From Paragemmobacter ruber (GTDB lineage Bacteria > Pseudomonadota > Alphaproteobacteria > Rhodobacterales > Rhodobacteraceae), in contig NZ_JAAATW010000001.1 in assembly GCF_009908315.1 (NCBI RefSeq), positions 806,001 to 870,000 of the forward strand: a DNA stretch of 64,000 nucleotides, written 5' to 3'. Below are positions 33,610-42,192 of this stretch, one piece after another (the stretch's first letter is position 1; each line of letters opens with the position of its first letter). Under the pieces are notes generated by a model. The model was given only the letters and a program-made list of their open reading frames with translations. It searched no databases and had not been told where the DNA came from. Made by a program: the position numbers and the translations under genes.

Positions 33610-34863
33610 ATGCACCGCCGGACCTTTCTTCTTTCGACCTTCGGCCTGACGGTCGCGGCGCGTCTGCCCGCCATGGCGGAGGTGCCCAACATCCTTGGTG
33701 CCACGGCGATCACCCGGGTCTATGGCGCGGGGCAACGCTTGGTGGGCGTCGCGATCGCGCAAGACCGCCCCGTTGCGGATGCGGCGCTGGATCCGTCGCT
33801 CTACAGCGTGGACGGGCGGACCATCACGCGCGTCTATGCCGCATCGGCCCCCGGGATCGCGGATCCGGCAGGATCATGGATCACACTGGACCTGTCGCCC
33901 GAGGATGCCGGGGCCGCGTTGATCATATCCGACGGGCGGAGGACGACGCGGCGTCCTGCGTCCGTGACGGTGACGATCACCCCGAAGGCTGCGGGCGCCC
34001 CCCAAGGCGGCCCCCCCGATTTCAACACGATCCCCCGGTCGATCCCGACGGATGCAGCGATGGATCCGGTGGTGGACGGGTTCGAACAGGCGATCTTCGA
34101 CGATCCGGCGACGGGCAGGTGGCTGGCCTACAACCTGTATGTTCCGAAGGGCGCCACGGGGCCGCTGCCGCTTGTGCTGTTCCTGCATGATGCGGGCAAC
34201 ACGTCCCCCGTGGTGGATACCACGCTGGTTCAGGGTCTGGGCGCGGTCTCCTGGGCGAGCGCGGAAGATCAGGCGCGCCATCCCGCCATCGTGCTGGCCC
34301 CGCAATATGCGGAGCAGACCGTGGATGACGCTTCCGCCACGTCGGTCCTTCTCGAGACGACGCTGAACCTTGTCGAACAGATCGCCTCCAGCCATCCCGT
34401 CGATCGCGGGCGCATCTATACGACCGGCCAATCCGGCGGGGGGATGTTGTCGATCGCGATGATGATCCGTAAGCCCGATCTTTTTGCGGCCGGGTTCCTT
34501 GTGGCCTGCCAGTGGGACAGCGCCGTTGTGGCGCCACTGGCGCGGCAGAAGCTGTGGGTTGTGGTGGCGGAGGGCGACGCGAAGGCCTTTCCGGGGCAGA
34601 ACGCGATCATGGAGGTGATCGCAGCGGAAGGGACCGCCTATTCCCGTGCCGTCTGGGATGGCAGGCTGACGGATTTCACCGCCCCTCTGGCCGCGCAGGC
34701 GGCGCTTGGCCGTACGGTGAACTACACGGTGCTGCAGCAAGGCACGGTGGTGCCTGCCGGGCAGCAGGACACCCCCGCCGCAAATCACATCAACACCTGG
34801 CGCATCGCCTATGACATCCCGGGCTTGCGGGACTGGATCATGGCGCAGCGCAAGGCCGGATGA
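33610..34863 (+). CDS. Secreted alpha/beta hydrolase (feruloyl-esterase/depolymerase-like) with N-terminal Ig-like domain
   Basis: The 417-residue product starts with an RR-containing signal peptide (MHRRTFLLSTFGLTVAARL... AMA), possibly Tat-dependent. A ~120-residue beta-rich region (ITRVYGAGQRLVGVAIAQD) follows, similar to the Ig-like caps of some esterases. The hydrolase domain begins near residue 175: WLAYNLYVPKG and LPLVLFLHDAGN, nucleophile Ser275 in TTGQSGGGMLSIAM, and a probable catalytic His in PAANHINTW. It should cleave ester bonds outside the cytoplasm. The natural substrate is unknown. Confidence 0.85.
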   Translation: MHRRTFLLSTFGLTVAARLPAMAEVPNILGATAITRVYGAGQRLVGVAIAQDRPVADAALDPSLYSVDGRTITRVYAASAPGIADPAGSWITLDLSPEDAGAALIISDGRRTTRRPASVTVTITPKAAGAPQGGPPDFNTIPRSIPTDAAMDPVVDGFEQAIFDDPATGRWLAYNLYVPKGATGPLPLVLFLHDAGNTSPVVDTTLVQGLGAVSWASAEDQARHPAIVLAPQYAEQTVDDASATSVLLETTLNLVEQIASSHPVDRGRIYTTGQSGGGMLSIAMMIRKPDLFAAGFLVACQWDSAVVAPLARQKLWVVVAEGDAKAFPGQNAIMEVIAAEGTAYSRAVWDGRLTDFTAPLAAQAALGRTVNYTVLQQGTVVPAGQQDTPAANHINTWRIAYDIPGLRDWIMAQRKAG

Positions 34864-35003
34864 CGGTGATGTCAGGGTGCGAATAGGGATATCCCAAAGT
34901 CATCATATTCACTTTTCGTGTTTCATCCTTGCCTTTCCCTAAGGCAGTCCCAAGCGCGCCCGTTGCCCCATCTGAACGGCAATCCGACGGATGGAAGGAC
35001 GCG

Positions 35004-36179
35004 ATGAACATGACACCGGATCTGCAAGAACGGCTGGACTATCTGGGATTGACGGGGGATGACCTTGCGCTGGCGGGCCATCATTCCCCTGCGCTGATGG
35101 CGGCGCTGGGGCCGATCCTGGACCGGGCCTATGAGACGATCCTGAACACCGCGACGACGGCGCAGTTCTTCCGCGACGTGGCCCATGCGGAGCGGGCCAA
35201 GGAATTGCAGATGCAGCATTGGGGGATGCTCACCTCAGGCCGGATTGATGCGGATTATGTCACCCGCGTCACCCGGATCGGGCGCATCCATGCGCGGATC
35301 GGGCTGGAGCCGCGGTGGTACATGGACAGCTATTCGCTGATCTTCCGCGGCATCATCGAGGATTTCCTGCCCCGGCTTCTGGGGTCCGGCCTGTTTGCCG
35401 GGCGGCGCAGCGCGCAGGCGACGCGGGTGCTGTCGATCTATTTCCGGCTGGCGATGCTGGATATGGATTACGGCATTTCCACCTATTTCGAGGCGCTGGA
35501 TGCCGAGCGCCGCGCCAAGGTCGACAAGGAGCGCGAGATCGCGGACACGCTGGCGGAATCGGTGACGGAAGTGTCGGCCACGATCGAGGAGTTGTCGGCC
35601 AGCATCAAGGAAAACGCCAATGCCGCGCAGGCCACCAAGGGGGCGGCGCTGCGCGTGTCGGAAAACGCGGTGGCCGGGGGCGCGGCGGTGCAGTCCACCA
35701 TGCTGGCCATGGAAGAGATCGCCACCCGCATCAAGGTGGTGCGAGAGATCGCCCGGCAGACCGACCTGTTGGCGCTGAACGCGGCGGTCGAGGCGGCGCG
35801 GGCGGGCGCGCAGGGTGCGGGCTTTGCCGTGGTGGCGACCGAGGTGCGCCGTCTGGCCGAACGGTCGGCAGAGGCAGCGGCGGAGATTGACGCAGCCACG
35901 GCGGGCAGCCTGCGCGCGGCGCGGTCGGCGGCGGGGACGCTGGCCCAACTGGTGCCCGAGATTCAGGAGACGGGGGGATTGGTCGCCTCGATCGCCGATA
36001 CGTCGGTGGAACAGGCCACGGCGGTGGAAGAGATCAACACCACTGTGCTGCGCTTGTCGGGCCTTGCGGGCGATATCGGCAGCGGCGCGGCAGAGGGCAA
36101 ATCCAAGGCACCCAAACTTGGGGAGGCGGCCGCGCGCGGCTGCCCCATGTCGCGGGGGCGGCTTGCGCTGGCGAGTTGA
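35004..36179 (+). CDS. Globin-coupled sensor, soluble methyl-accepting chemotaxis-type protein
   Basis: This 391-residue protein has no transmembrane segment. Residues ~10-165 form a sensor globin: [19 protein letters not shown], then [19 protein letters not shown] with the proximal haem histidine at His96. A coiled stretch ([19 protein letters not shown]) leads to an MCP signalling domain with the hairpin tip region [40 protein letters not shown] and [13 protein letters not shown]. It probably senses oxygen, CO or NO and talks to a CheA/CheW complex. No CheR-docking pentapeptide is visible at the C-terminus (RGRLALAS), and no che genes are nearby. Confidence 0.9.
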   Translation: MNMTPDLQERLDYLGLTGDDLALAGHHSPALMAALGPILDRAYETILNTATTAQFFRDVAHAERAKELQMQHWGMLTSGRIDADYVTRVTRIGRIHARIGLEPRWYMDSYSLIFRGIIEDFLPRLLGSGLFAGRRSAQATRVLSIYFRLAMLDMDYGISTYFEALDAERRAKVDKEREIADTLAESVTEVSATIEELSASIKENANAAQATKGAALRVSENAVAGGAAVQSTMLAMEEIATRIKVVREIARQTDLLALNAAVEAARAGAQGAGFAVVATEVRRLAERSAEAAAEIDAATAGSLRAARSAAGTLAQLVPEIQETGGLVASIADTSVEQATAVEEINTTVLRLSGLAGDIGSGAAEGKSKAPKLGEAAARGCPMSRGRLALAS

Positions 36180-36284
36180 CGGGGGGCTGTGACGCGCCCC
36201 GGGGGAAAGGCGGGCGGGCGCTTGCCTTTCCCGGAGGGTCCGCCGCAAGATGTGGCGACGGATACGCCGCTTCGGACATGACCC

Positions 36285-37175
36285 ATGCGCATCACCTATC
36301 TCGCCTCTGCCATCGTGCTGATCACGGGCGTGATCTGGGGGATCTACTGGTATCCCGTGCGCGCCATCGCCGATAAGGGGCTGGACGGCGCGTGGGGGAC
36401 GGGCGCGATCACGCTGGCGGCGATGCTGTTTCTGTTGCCGTTCGTGTGGCGCGGGCGGGCGGCCCTCGGCGGGGCGAACCGGTTGGGCATGATTTCCATC
36501 GCCATGGGCGGGGCGGCCTTTGCGCTGTATTCCATCGGGTTTCTTTACGGCAAGGTCGCGCTGGTCGTGCTGTTGTGGTTCTTCAGCCCGGTTTGGAGCG
36601 TGCTGATCGCGCGGTTCCTGTTGGGCTGGAAGGTGCCCCGGTTGCGGCTGGTGGCCATCGCGGTGGGGCTTGTGGGCCTGTTCATCATGCTGGGCGGGGA
36701 TGGCGGCCTGCCCGTGCCGCGCAACCTTGGGGAATGGATGGCCTTTGTGGGCGGGCTGATCTGGGCCTTCGCCACGGCGGGGATGCGGCTGAAGTCGGAT
36801 CTGGCCCCCGCCCCGGCGGCGTTTCTGTTCGCGCTTGGCGCAGCGGTGACTTCGCTTCTGTTCGCGCCGTTTCTGGAACCCCTGCCCCGCGTGGCGGCGG
36901 GCGATGCAGCCGCCGTGGCGCTGGGTGTGGCGGTGACGGGCGGGCTGTGGTGGGGGCTGTCCATCGCGGCGCTGATGTGGGCGGCGGTGCGCCTTGATCC
37001 GGCGCGGGTGGGCATCCTGCTGATGACCGAAGTGGTCCTTGGCGCGATCACGGCGGCGATCTTCGCGGGCGAGGCGCTGTCGACAGCCGAGATGGTGGGC
37101 GGCGCGCTGGTGATCCTGTGCGGGCTCTTGGAGGTGTGGCCCACCAAGGACGCAGGCCAGCACCACCCGGCGTGA
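36285..37175 (+). CDS. EamA/DMT-superfamily transporter
   Basis: The 296-residue protein has about ten hydrophobic segments as two EamA repeats. The first opens ITYLASAIVLITGVIWGIYW. The second has LGVAVTGGLWWGLSIAALMWAAV and ILLMTEVVLGAITAAIFAGEAL, typical of the repeat end. It exports or imports small metabolites, with no prediction of substrate possible. It is convergent with the thioesterase pair, with only 8 bp between the stop codons. Confidence 0.88.
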   Translation: MRITYLASAIVLITGVIWGIYWYPVRAIADKGLDGAWGTGAITLAAMLFLLPFVWRGRAALGGANRLGMISIAMGGAAFALYSIGFLYGKVALVVLLWFFSPVWSVLIARFLLGWKVPRLRLVAIAVGLVGLFIMLGGDGGLPVPRNLGEWMAFVGGLIWAFATAGMRLKSDLAPAPAAFLFALGAAVTSLLFAPFLEPLPRVAAGDAAAVALGVAVTGGLWWGLSIAALMWAAVRLDPARVGILLMTEVVLGAITAAIFAGEALSTAEMVGGALVILCGLLEVWPTKDAGQHHPA

Positions 37176-37183
37176 GGGATCCC

Positions 37184-37684
37184 CTACGCTTCGGGCATCA
37201 GGAAATGCCCCGTGCCTTGCGCGAAGAGCCGGGCGCGGTTGTCCTGCCATGCCTCGACATGCACCGAGGCGTAGCGGCGCCCCGATCGGTTGACCCGCGC
37301 GCGGGCATAGGCATCGCGCGGCAGGCCGGTGCGCAGGTAATCCACCGTGAAGTCGATGGTCTTGGGCAGGCGCAGGGGCATCTCGGCGATGGCGGCGGGA
37401 TCCAACTGGCCCGCCTCCATCTCTTCCCACAGAAGCGACCAGGACAGTTCGATGATCGCCGCCACTTCCAGAAAGGCCGCCGTCACCCCGCCATGCAGGG
37501 CGGGCAGCGCGGGGTTGCCGATCAGCTTTTCATCAAAGGGCAGGATCGCGGTCAGCTCATCCCCCCGGCGGTCGAACTGGATGCCGAGATACTGGATATA
37601 CGGCACCCCGGACAAAAGCGCCCGCAGCGCGCCGTCGCGGCGCTGCTTGACCACCTGCACGGGTTCGGGTTTCGGGCGCGTCAT
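37184..37684 (-). CDS. PaaI-family hotdog thioesterase (downstream copy)
   Basis: This 166-residue hotdog-fold protein has the HGG active-site region in LPALHGGVTAAFLEVAA, a flanking GIQFDRRGDELTAILPFDE and DFTVDYLRTGLPRDAYARA. It hydrolyses acyl-CoA thioesters. ATGA overlap with the second thioesterase gene suggests they function together, perhaps as a heteromer. The divergent neighbours are MerR regulators of the beta-oxidation region. Confidence 0.87.
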   Translation of the reverse strand: MTRPKPEPVQVVKQRRDGALRALLSGVPYIQYLGIQFDRRGDELTAILPFDEKLIGNPALPALHGGVTAAFLEVAAIIELSWSLLWEEMEAGQLDPAAIAEMPLRLPKTIDFTVDYLRTGLPRDAYARARVNRSGRRYASVHVEAWQDNRARLFAQGTGHFLMPEA

Positions 37685-38127
37685 TTCCCCCCCTTGGGCC
37701 GGTCGATGGTGAAGGCCCCGGTGGCGGCGGCCACGGGGCGGGTTTCATCGTCATCCGTGGCGGTGACGCGAACAAAGGCGACCGACCGGGTGACGTGGTA
37801 ACATTCCGCCCGGGCGGTGATGGTCTGGCCCGGGGTGGCGGCACGGAAATAGTCGATCCTGAGGTCCAGCGTGGCGGTGGAGGCGGGCGCGGACGGGTGG
37901 GACATTACCGCCGCCCCGCTGGCCGTATCCATCAGCGCCGACACCGCCCCGCCATGCAGCACCCCCGTCGCCGGATCGCCCACGAAGCGCGCGTCATAGG
38001 GCATCGTCATCACCACCTGCCCCGCGCCGAGGCTTGCAAGCTGCATCCCCAAGGCGCGGGAATGGGGGATCGCCTCGATGAAGCGGCGGGCGATCGCCAT
38101 CACCTGTTCTGCCGTAACGTCAGTCAT
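37681..38127 (-). CDS. PaaI-family hotdog thioesterase (upstream copy)
   Basis: The 148-residue hotdog protein has GVLHGGAVSALMDTASGAAVM as the HGG active-site block and LDLRIDYFRAATPGQTITA as the following strand. The start MTDVTAEQVMAIARRFIE at 38127 gives the usual ~140-residue length. Upstream in-frame codons run into the divergent promoter region. It is related to, but diverged from, the adjacent downstream copy. Substrate unknown; an aliphatic or aromatic acyl-CoA role fits the neighbourhood. Confidence 0.88.
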   Translation of the reverse strand: MTDVTAEQVMAIARRFIEAIPHSRALGMQLASLGAGQVVMTMPYDARFVGDPATGVLHGGAVSALMDTASGAAVMSHPSAPASTATLDLRIDYFRAATPGQTITARAECYHVTRSVAFVRVTATDDDETRPVAAATGAFTIDRPKGGK

Positions 38128-38253
38128 GGACAAACCCCTTTCGTCCCCATTAACCGCGCCCCGCCCGGGATGCGCAAGACCTGCCCTGAGGTCACGGTTT
38201 GATTGCACGACGGCCCCGCTTGGCCCTATGCTGACCCAGTCAGGAGTTCGCCA

Positions 38254-38637
38254 ATGTCCGAGACCCGCCTCAGCTTCAAAGAGATGTGCGCACGGTTCGA
38301 TGTGACCCCGCGCACGCTGCGCTATTATGAATATATCGAACTGCTCCAGCCCGAAAAGGAAGGCCGGGCGCGGTTCTATGGCCCGCGCGAGGTGGCGCGG
38401 ATGACCCTGATCCTGCGCGGGCGGCGGTTCGGCTTCAGCCTTGAAGAGATCCGGCAATGGCTGCTGATCTACCGCCAGAAGGGCACGCGCCCGCAGCTTG
38501 AGGCATGGCTGCAACTGGCCGACCGGCAGCTTGCCGCATTGGGCGCACAGGCCGAGGAGATACAGGCCTCGATCACCGATCTGCGCGCGCTGCGCGAGAC
38601 GGCAGTCGAAGAATTGTCGAAGCTGCCCGAGGCGTAA
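38254..38637 (+). CDS. MerR-family transcriptional regulator (first of two)
   Basis: The 127-residue MerR protein has helix-turn-helix and wing KEMCARFDVTPRTLRYYEYI, RARFYGPREVARMTLILRG and RFGFSLEEIRQWL, followed by a dimerisation coiled coil. It has no effector-binding cysteines, so it is not a metal sensor. It resembles the MerR regulators of acyl-CoA and branched-chain degradation genes in proteobacteria. AGGAG lies 8 bp upstream. It is about 45% similar by eye to the next gene, which suggests a duplication. Confidence 0.88.
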   Translation: MSETRLSFKEMCARFDVTPRTLRYYEYIELLQPEKEGRARFYGPREVARMTLILRGRRFGFSLEEIRQWLLIYRQKGTRPQLEAWLQLADRQLAALGAQAEEIQASITDLRALRETAVEELSKLPEA

Positions 38638-38655
38638 CCCCCCGCCCGAAACCCT

Positions 38656-38706
38656 GCGTCACGCGCCGCCGTGACGCGACGTTACGTTTACGTTCACGTC
38701 AACGCG
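38656..38706 (+). promoter_or_regulatory. ACGT-repeat operator-like region upstream of the second MerR gene
   Basis: A hairpin GCGTCACG/CGTGACGC (38656-38677) runs into a cluster of four ACGT tetramers, the last three at 6- to 7-bp steps (38679-38699: ACGTTACGTTTACGTTCACG, then TCAACG). Inverted ACGT...ACGT cores are typical of operators bound by MerR-type LiuR regulators. The cluster lies 63-97 bp ahead of the second MerR start and could serve autoregulation or the downstream acyl-CoA dehydrogenase gene. Confidence 0.55.
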
Positions 38707-38768
38707 TCTGGTAAGATCAAGGAACTTCACCAGATTCCGGGCATCCCTGATGCCAGACGAGTGGACCG

Positions 38769-39182
38769 ATGACTGCCCCAAAGACTGCCAAGGAAGATCT
38801 GCTGACGATCCGCGAGATGTGCGCCGCCTTCGAGGTGACGCCGCGCACCCTGCGGTTCTACGAGGCCAAGGAACTGCTGTCGCCGATCCGGCGCGGCACC
38901 GCGCGGTTCTATACCTATCGCGACCGCGCGCGGCTGAAACTGATCCTGCGCGGCAAGCGGTTCGGCTTCTCGCTGGAGGATATCCGCCAGCTTCTCGACA
39001 TGTATGATCGCGATGGCCGCCAGCAGGAGGCGCAGCTGCGCCGCACCTTCGAGGTGGCGCAGGAGCGGCTTGCCCAGATGCAGCGCCAGCGCGCCGAACT
39101 GGATGAGGCCATCGCAGAACTGCAAGACCAGATCGCCTGGGGCGAAGGCATGCTCGCCGCGTTCCAGAAGGCCGCGGAATAG
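38769..39182 (+). CDS. MerR-family transcriptional regulator (second of two)
   Basis: The 137-residue MerR protein reads [43 protein letters not shown] and [21 protein letters not shown] long coiled coil ([22 protein letters not shown]) follows. It closely resembles the first MerR gene and sits 52 bp ahead of the acyl-CoA dehydrogenase gene, so it is the best candidate for the local regulator of fatty-acid or acyl-CoA breakdown. No effector is predictable. Confidence 0.9.
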   Translation: MTAPKTAKEDLLTIREMCAAFEVTPRTLRFYEAKELLSPIRRGTARFYTYRDRARLKLILRGKRFGFSLEDIRQLLDMYDRDGRQQEAQLRRTFEVAQERLAQMQRQRAELDEAIAELQDQIAWGEGMLAAFQKAAE

Positions 39183-39234
39183 CCGCGACCGACCCACCCT
39201 ATCGCCCGCATTTGACGACCGGAGGAGACCGAAG

Positions 39235-41013
39235 ATGCCCAGCTACACCGCCCCCGTGAAAGACATGCAGTTCGTCCTGCATGACGTGCTGCAGATCACC
39301 GGATCCGACATCCCCGGCTATGCCGATCTGGATGCAGGGTTTACCGCCGCCGTTCTGGAAGAGGCGGGCAAGCTGGCAACGGACGTGCTGGCGCCCCTGA
39401 ACGCGGTGGGCGACCGGGAAGGCTGCCGTCTGGAGAATGGCGTGGTCCGCACGCCTGCAGGATTCAAGGCGGCCTTCGATCAGCTGCGCGAAGGCGGGTG
39501 GACCGCGCTCGACTGCGATCCCGAATATGGCGGGCAGGGCCTGCCCTATCTGATGGGCACGGCGGTGGGCGAGATCCTCGTGTCGGCCAACATGGCGCTG
39601 AACATGTATCAGGGCCTGACGCATGGCGCCTATTCGGCCATCCATGCCCATGGCACGGCAGAGCAGAAGGCGACCTATCTGCCGAAGATGGTGTCCTGCG
39701 ACTGGACCGGCACGATGAACCTGACCGAGCCGCATTGCGGTACGGACCTTGGCCTGATGCGCACCAAGGCCGAACCGCAGGCGGATGGCAGCTACAAGAT
39801 CACCGGGCAGAAGATCTTCATCTCGGCGGGCGAACATGACATGGCCGAGAACATCATCCACCTCGTGCTGGCCAAGGCGCCGGGCGGGGGTGAGGGGACG
39901 AAGGGCATCTCGCTGTTCATCGTGCCGAAGTTCCTTGTGAACGCGGATGGCTCGCTCGGGCAGCGCAACGCGCTGTCGGTGGGCAAGATCGAAGAGAAGA
40001 TGGGCATTCACGGCAACGCCACCTGCGTGATGAACTATGACGGCGCGACGGGCTATCTCTTGGGCGATCTGCATAAGGGCATGCGCGCCATGTTCACGAT
40101 GATGAACGAAGCGCGGATCGGCGTGGGCGTGCAGGGCTATGCGGTGGCAGAAGCCGCCTATCAGAACGCGCTGGCCTATGCCAAGGACCGCCTGCAGGGC
40201 CGCGATGTGACCGGCGTGAAGAACCCCGAGGGGCCGGCCGATCCGCTGATCGTGCATCCCGACATCCGCCGCAACCTGATGGATCAGAAAAGTTTCGTCG
40301 AAGGCGCGCGGGCCTTCACCTTCTGGGGCGCCTCGCTGATCGACCGCGCGCACCGCACGGGCGATGCCTCTGCCGAAGGCCTCATCTCGCTGCTGACCCC
40401 GGTGATCAAGGGTTTTCAGACCGACAAGGGCTTTGACGTCGCCGTGGCGGCGCAGCAGGTCTATGGCGGGCATGGCTATATCGAGGAATGGGGCATGTCC
40501 CAATTCGCCCGCGATGCCCGGATCGCCATGATCTATGAAGGCGCGAACGGGATCCAGGCGCTCGATCTGGTGGCGCGCAAGCTGGCCGCCGATGGCGGCA
40601 AGCATGTGATGGCCTTCTTCGAGATGGTGAAGACCTTCCTGAAGGAAAACGAAGGGGACGCGCGGCTGAAGGCCGGCTTCCTCGACCCGCTGAAGGCCGC
40701 GTCCAAGGCGATGCAGGGGGCGGGGATGTATTTCATGCAGAACGGCATGAAGAACCCCAATGCCGCGCTGTCGGGCAGCTATGATTTCATGCATCTGATG
40801 GGGCATGTCTGCCTTGGGCTGATGTGGGCGAAGATGGCCAAGGCGGCCTATGCCGCGCTGGATGCAGGCGCCGCCGACCGGGATTTCTACGAGGCCAAGA
40901 TCGCCACGGGCCGCTACTACATGGCCCGCCAACTGCCCGCCTGCGCCATGCATCTGGCGCGGATCGAAAGCGGGGCCGATCCGGTGATGGCGCTGCGGGC
41001 CGAGGCGTTCTAA
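39235..41013 (+). CDS. Acyl-CoA dehydrogenase (long form with C-terminal extension, FadE/DmdC-like)
   Basis: The 592-residue flavoprotein reads [40 protein letters not shown] (FAD/substrate region), [19 protein letters not shown] and [20 protein letters not shown]. The catalytic glutamate is expected in [18 protein letters not shown]. The extra C-terminal domain is that of the long acyl-CoA dehydrogenases, which include 3-methylmercaptopropionyl-CoA dehydrogenase DmdC and medium/long-chain enzymes. With thiolase and FadJ downstream, fatty-acid beta-oxidation is more likely than DMSP breakdown. AGGAGGAGA precedes the ATG at 39235. Confidence 0.92.
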   Translation: MPSYTAPVKDMQFVLHDVLQITGSDIPGYADLDAGFTAAVLEEAGKLATDVLAPLNAVGDREGCRLENGVVRTPAGFKAAFDQLREGGWTALDCDPEYGGQGLPYLMGTAVGEILVSANMALNMYQGLTHGAYSAIHAHGTAEQKATYLPKMVSCDWTGTMNLTEPHCGTDLGLMRTKAEPQADGSYKITGQKIFISAGEHDMAENIIHLVLAKAPGGGEGTKGISLFIVPKFLVNADGSLGQRNALSVGKIEEKMGIHGNATCVMNYDGATGYLLGDLHKGMRAMFTMMNEARIGVGVQGYAVAEAAYQNALAYAKDRLQGRDVTGVKNPEGPADPLIVHPDIRRNLMDQKSFVEGARAFTFWGASLIDRAHRTGDASAEGLISLLTPVIKGFQTDKGFDVAVAAQQVYGGHGYIEEWGMSQFARDARIAMIYEGANGIQALDLVARKLAADGGKHVMAFFEMVKTFLKENEGDARLKAGFLDPLKAASKAMQGAGMYFMQNGMKNPNAALSGSYDFMHLMGHVCLGLMWAKMAKAAYAALDAGAADRDFYEAKIATGRYYMARQLPACAMHLARIESGADPVMALRAEAF

Positions 41014-41028
41014 GGTTGGGGGGGCAAC

Positions 41029-41047
41029 GAATTTCCTGCGAAAATTC
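41029..41047. repeat. Single AT-rich palindrome
   Basis: GAATTT/AAATTC arms with loop CCTGCGA, between the acyl-CoA dehydrogenase stop and the 70-aa gene. It is a one-hairpin member of the family at 5989, 12855 and 56460. Confidence 0.7.
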
Positions 41048-41079
41048 AGCCCCCCCTACCCTGACCTGAGGATTGTCCG

Positions 41080-41292
41080 ATGCCCAAACGCTTTCGCCTG
41101 ACCCGCCGCTTCCCCGTCGCCATGACGGAGGATGGCTATCGCAAGCTGAAGCGTTTCGCGGCAGAGGCCGGGCTGGATGAGGGCGAGGCGCTGTCGTTCC
41201 TGTTCGAGAATTTCGACTCTGTGATGAACAGTGAAAACCTGACGCATCGGCTGCGGCTGTTCAATTCGGAGCTGGAAGACCGGAAGCGGTAG
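41080..41292 (+). CDS. 70-aa ribbon-helix-helix-like small protein
   Basis: The short basic protein reads RFRLTRRFPVAMTEDGYRKL, then FAAEAGLDEGEALSFLFENF. A basic beta-strand followed by two helices is the pattern of ribbon-helix-helix DNA-binding proteins. It could regulate the surrounding acyl-CoA genes or be an antitoxin-like remnant, though no toxin gene is adjacent. It lies 66 bp after the acyl-CoA dehydrogenase gene. The fold assignment is inference. Confidence 0.65.
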   Translation: MPKRFRLTRRFPVAMTEDGYRKLKRFAAEAGLDEGEALSFLFENFDSVMNSENLTHRLRLFNSELEDRKR

Positions 41293-41314
41293 TGCGGGGG
41301 GAAAGGGCGGAGTT

Positions 41315-41338
41315 GGGTATTTGGGCCAAGATGAAGCA
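41315..41338 (+). repeat. Composite intergenic repeat core, copy 2
   Basis: GGGTATTTGGGCCAAGATGA followed by AGCA. The reverse complement is identical over 24 bp to 51375-51398, and differs at two positions from 41474-41497. It lies 22 bp after the 70-aa gene. Confidence 0.88.
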
Positions 41339-41473
41339 GCAGGGTCACGCTGCATCCCGTGCCCAGGGTTTGGCTAGCCGTCGGGCGGAATGCAGCGCTT
41401 CACCTTGGGCGGTCATCGGCTCCCCAGCCTGTACCGCGTGGATGGTTCTGACGCTTAAAGATTAAGGAAAAGT
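41339..41473. other. Segment between two inverted copies of the composite repeat
   Basis: 135 bp without a gene. It contains an 8-bp inverted repeat CGCTGCAT (41348-41355) and ATGCAGCG (41390-41397) and ends in an AT-richer stretch (cttaaagattaaggaaaagt). The flanking inverted repeats could fold it into one large stem-loop. Confidence 0.6.
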
Positions 41474-41523
41474 TGCTTCATCTTGGCGAAAATACCCTGG
41501 GGGTCCGGGGGTGAAGCCCCCGG
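41474..41523 (-). repeat. Composite intergenic repeat, copy 3 (core plus GC dyads)
   Basis: Core TGCTTCATCTTGGCGAAAAT then ACCC (41474-41497), followed by TGGGGGTCCGGGGG and GCCCCCGGG. This is the full-length element in the opposite orientation to copy 1 at 17462. It lies immediately upstream of the GST gene start at 41552. Confidence 0.87.
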
Positions 41524-41551
41524 GGGGGTGGTCTGGGAGGGCCGTAAGACC

Positions 41552-42181
41552 ATGAAGCTGTACTGTTTCGGCGAAAGCGGGAACGCCTACAAATGCGCGC
41601 TGGCGCTGACCCTGAGCGAAACGGACTGGACGCCGGTCTTTGTCGATTTCTTCAACGGGGGCGCCCGGAGCCCGGAGTTCCGGGCGATCAATCCGATGGG
41701 TGAGGTGCCGGTGCTGGTGGACGGGGATGTGACGCTGTCGCAATCGGGCGTGATCCTCGATTACATCAGTTCCAAGACCGGACGCTTCGGCGGGCGGTCG
41801 GCGGCGGAGCGGCGCGAGATCCTGCGCTGGCTGTTCTGGGACAATCACAAGCTGTCCACCCAGATCGGGACGACGCGGTTCCTGTCGAACTTCCTGCCCC
41901 CCGAAAAGCGGCCTGACGGGGTGATCCCCTTTCTGCAGGGGCGTCTGAGGGCGGCCTTTACGGTGCTGAACGATCACCTTGCCGGGCGTGACTGGATCGT
42001 GGGCGATGGCCCCAGCATCGCCGATCTGTCCTGCTGCGGATACCTGTACTACCCCGAACCCTACGGCTTTGACCGCAGGGACTGGCCCCATATCGACCGC
42101 TGGCTGCAGGGCATCGCTGCCCTGCCCGGCTGGGCGCATCCCTATGACATGATGCCCGGAAACCCTTCGGACCGGGCATGA
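41552..42181 (+). CDS. Glutathione S-transferase
   Basis: This 209-residue GST has a thioredoxin-like half MKLYCFGESGNAYKCALALT with INPMGEVPVLVDGDVTLSQS (cis-proline and glutathione gamma-glutamyl site), and a helical half VGDGPSIADLSCCGYLYYPE (N-capping box D). Its stop is followed after 11 bp by the thiolase start, so it is probably in the beta-oxidation operon, perhaps conjugating or detoxifying reactive intermediates. The substrate is not known. Confidence 0.9.
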   Translation: MKLYCFGESGNAYKCALALTLSETDWTPVFVDFFNGGARSPEFRAINPMGEVPVLVDGDVTLSQSGVILDYISSKTGRFGGRSAAERREILRWLFWDNHKLSTQIGTTRFLSNFLPPEKRPDGVIPFLQGRLRAAFTVLNDHLAGRDWIVGDGPSIADLSCCGYLYYPEPYGFDRRDWPHIDRWLQGIAALPGWAHPYDMMPGNPSDRA

Positions 42182-42192
42182 AGGAGACGATG

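Noticed and set aside
35235-37430. 731-codon minus-strand open frame
   Set aside because: It spans two well-supported plus-strand genes (globin-coupled sensor, EamA) and reads as low-complexity Arg/His/Gln.
39199-40953. 584-codon minus-strand open frame
   Set aside because: It is a shadow of the acyl-CoA dehydrogenase gene; His/Arg/Gln-rich composition typical of high-GC antisense.
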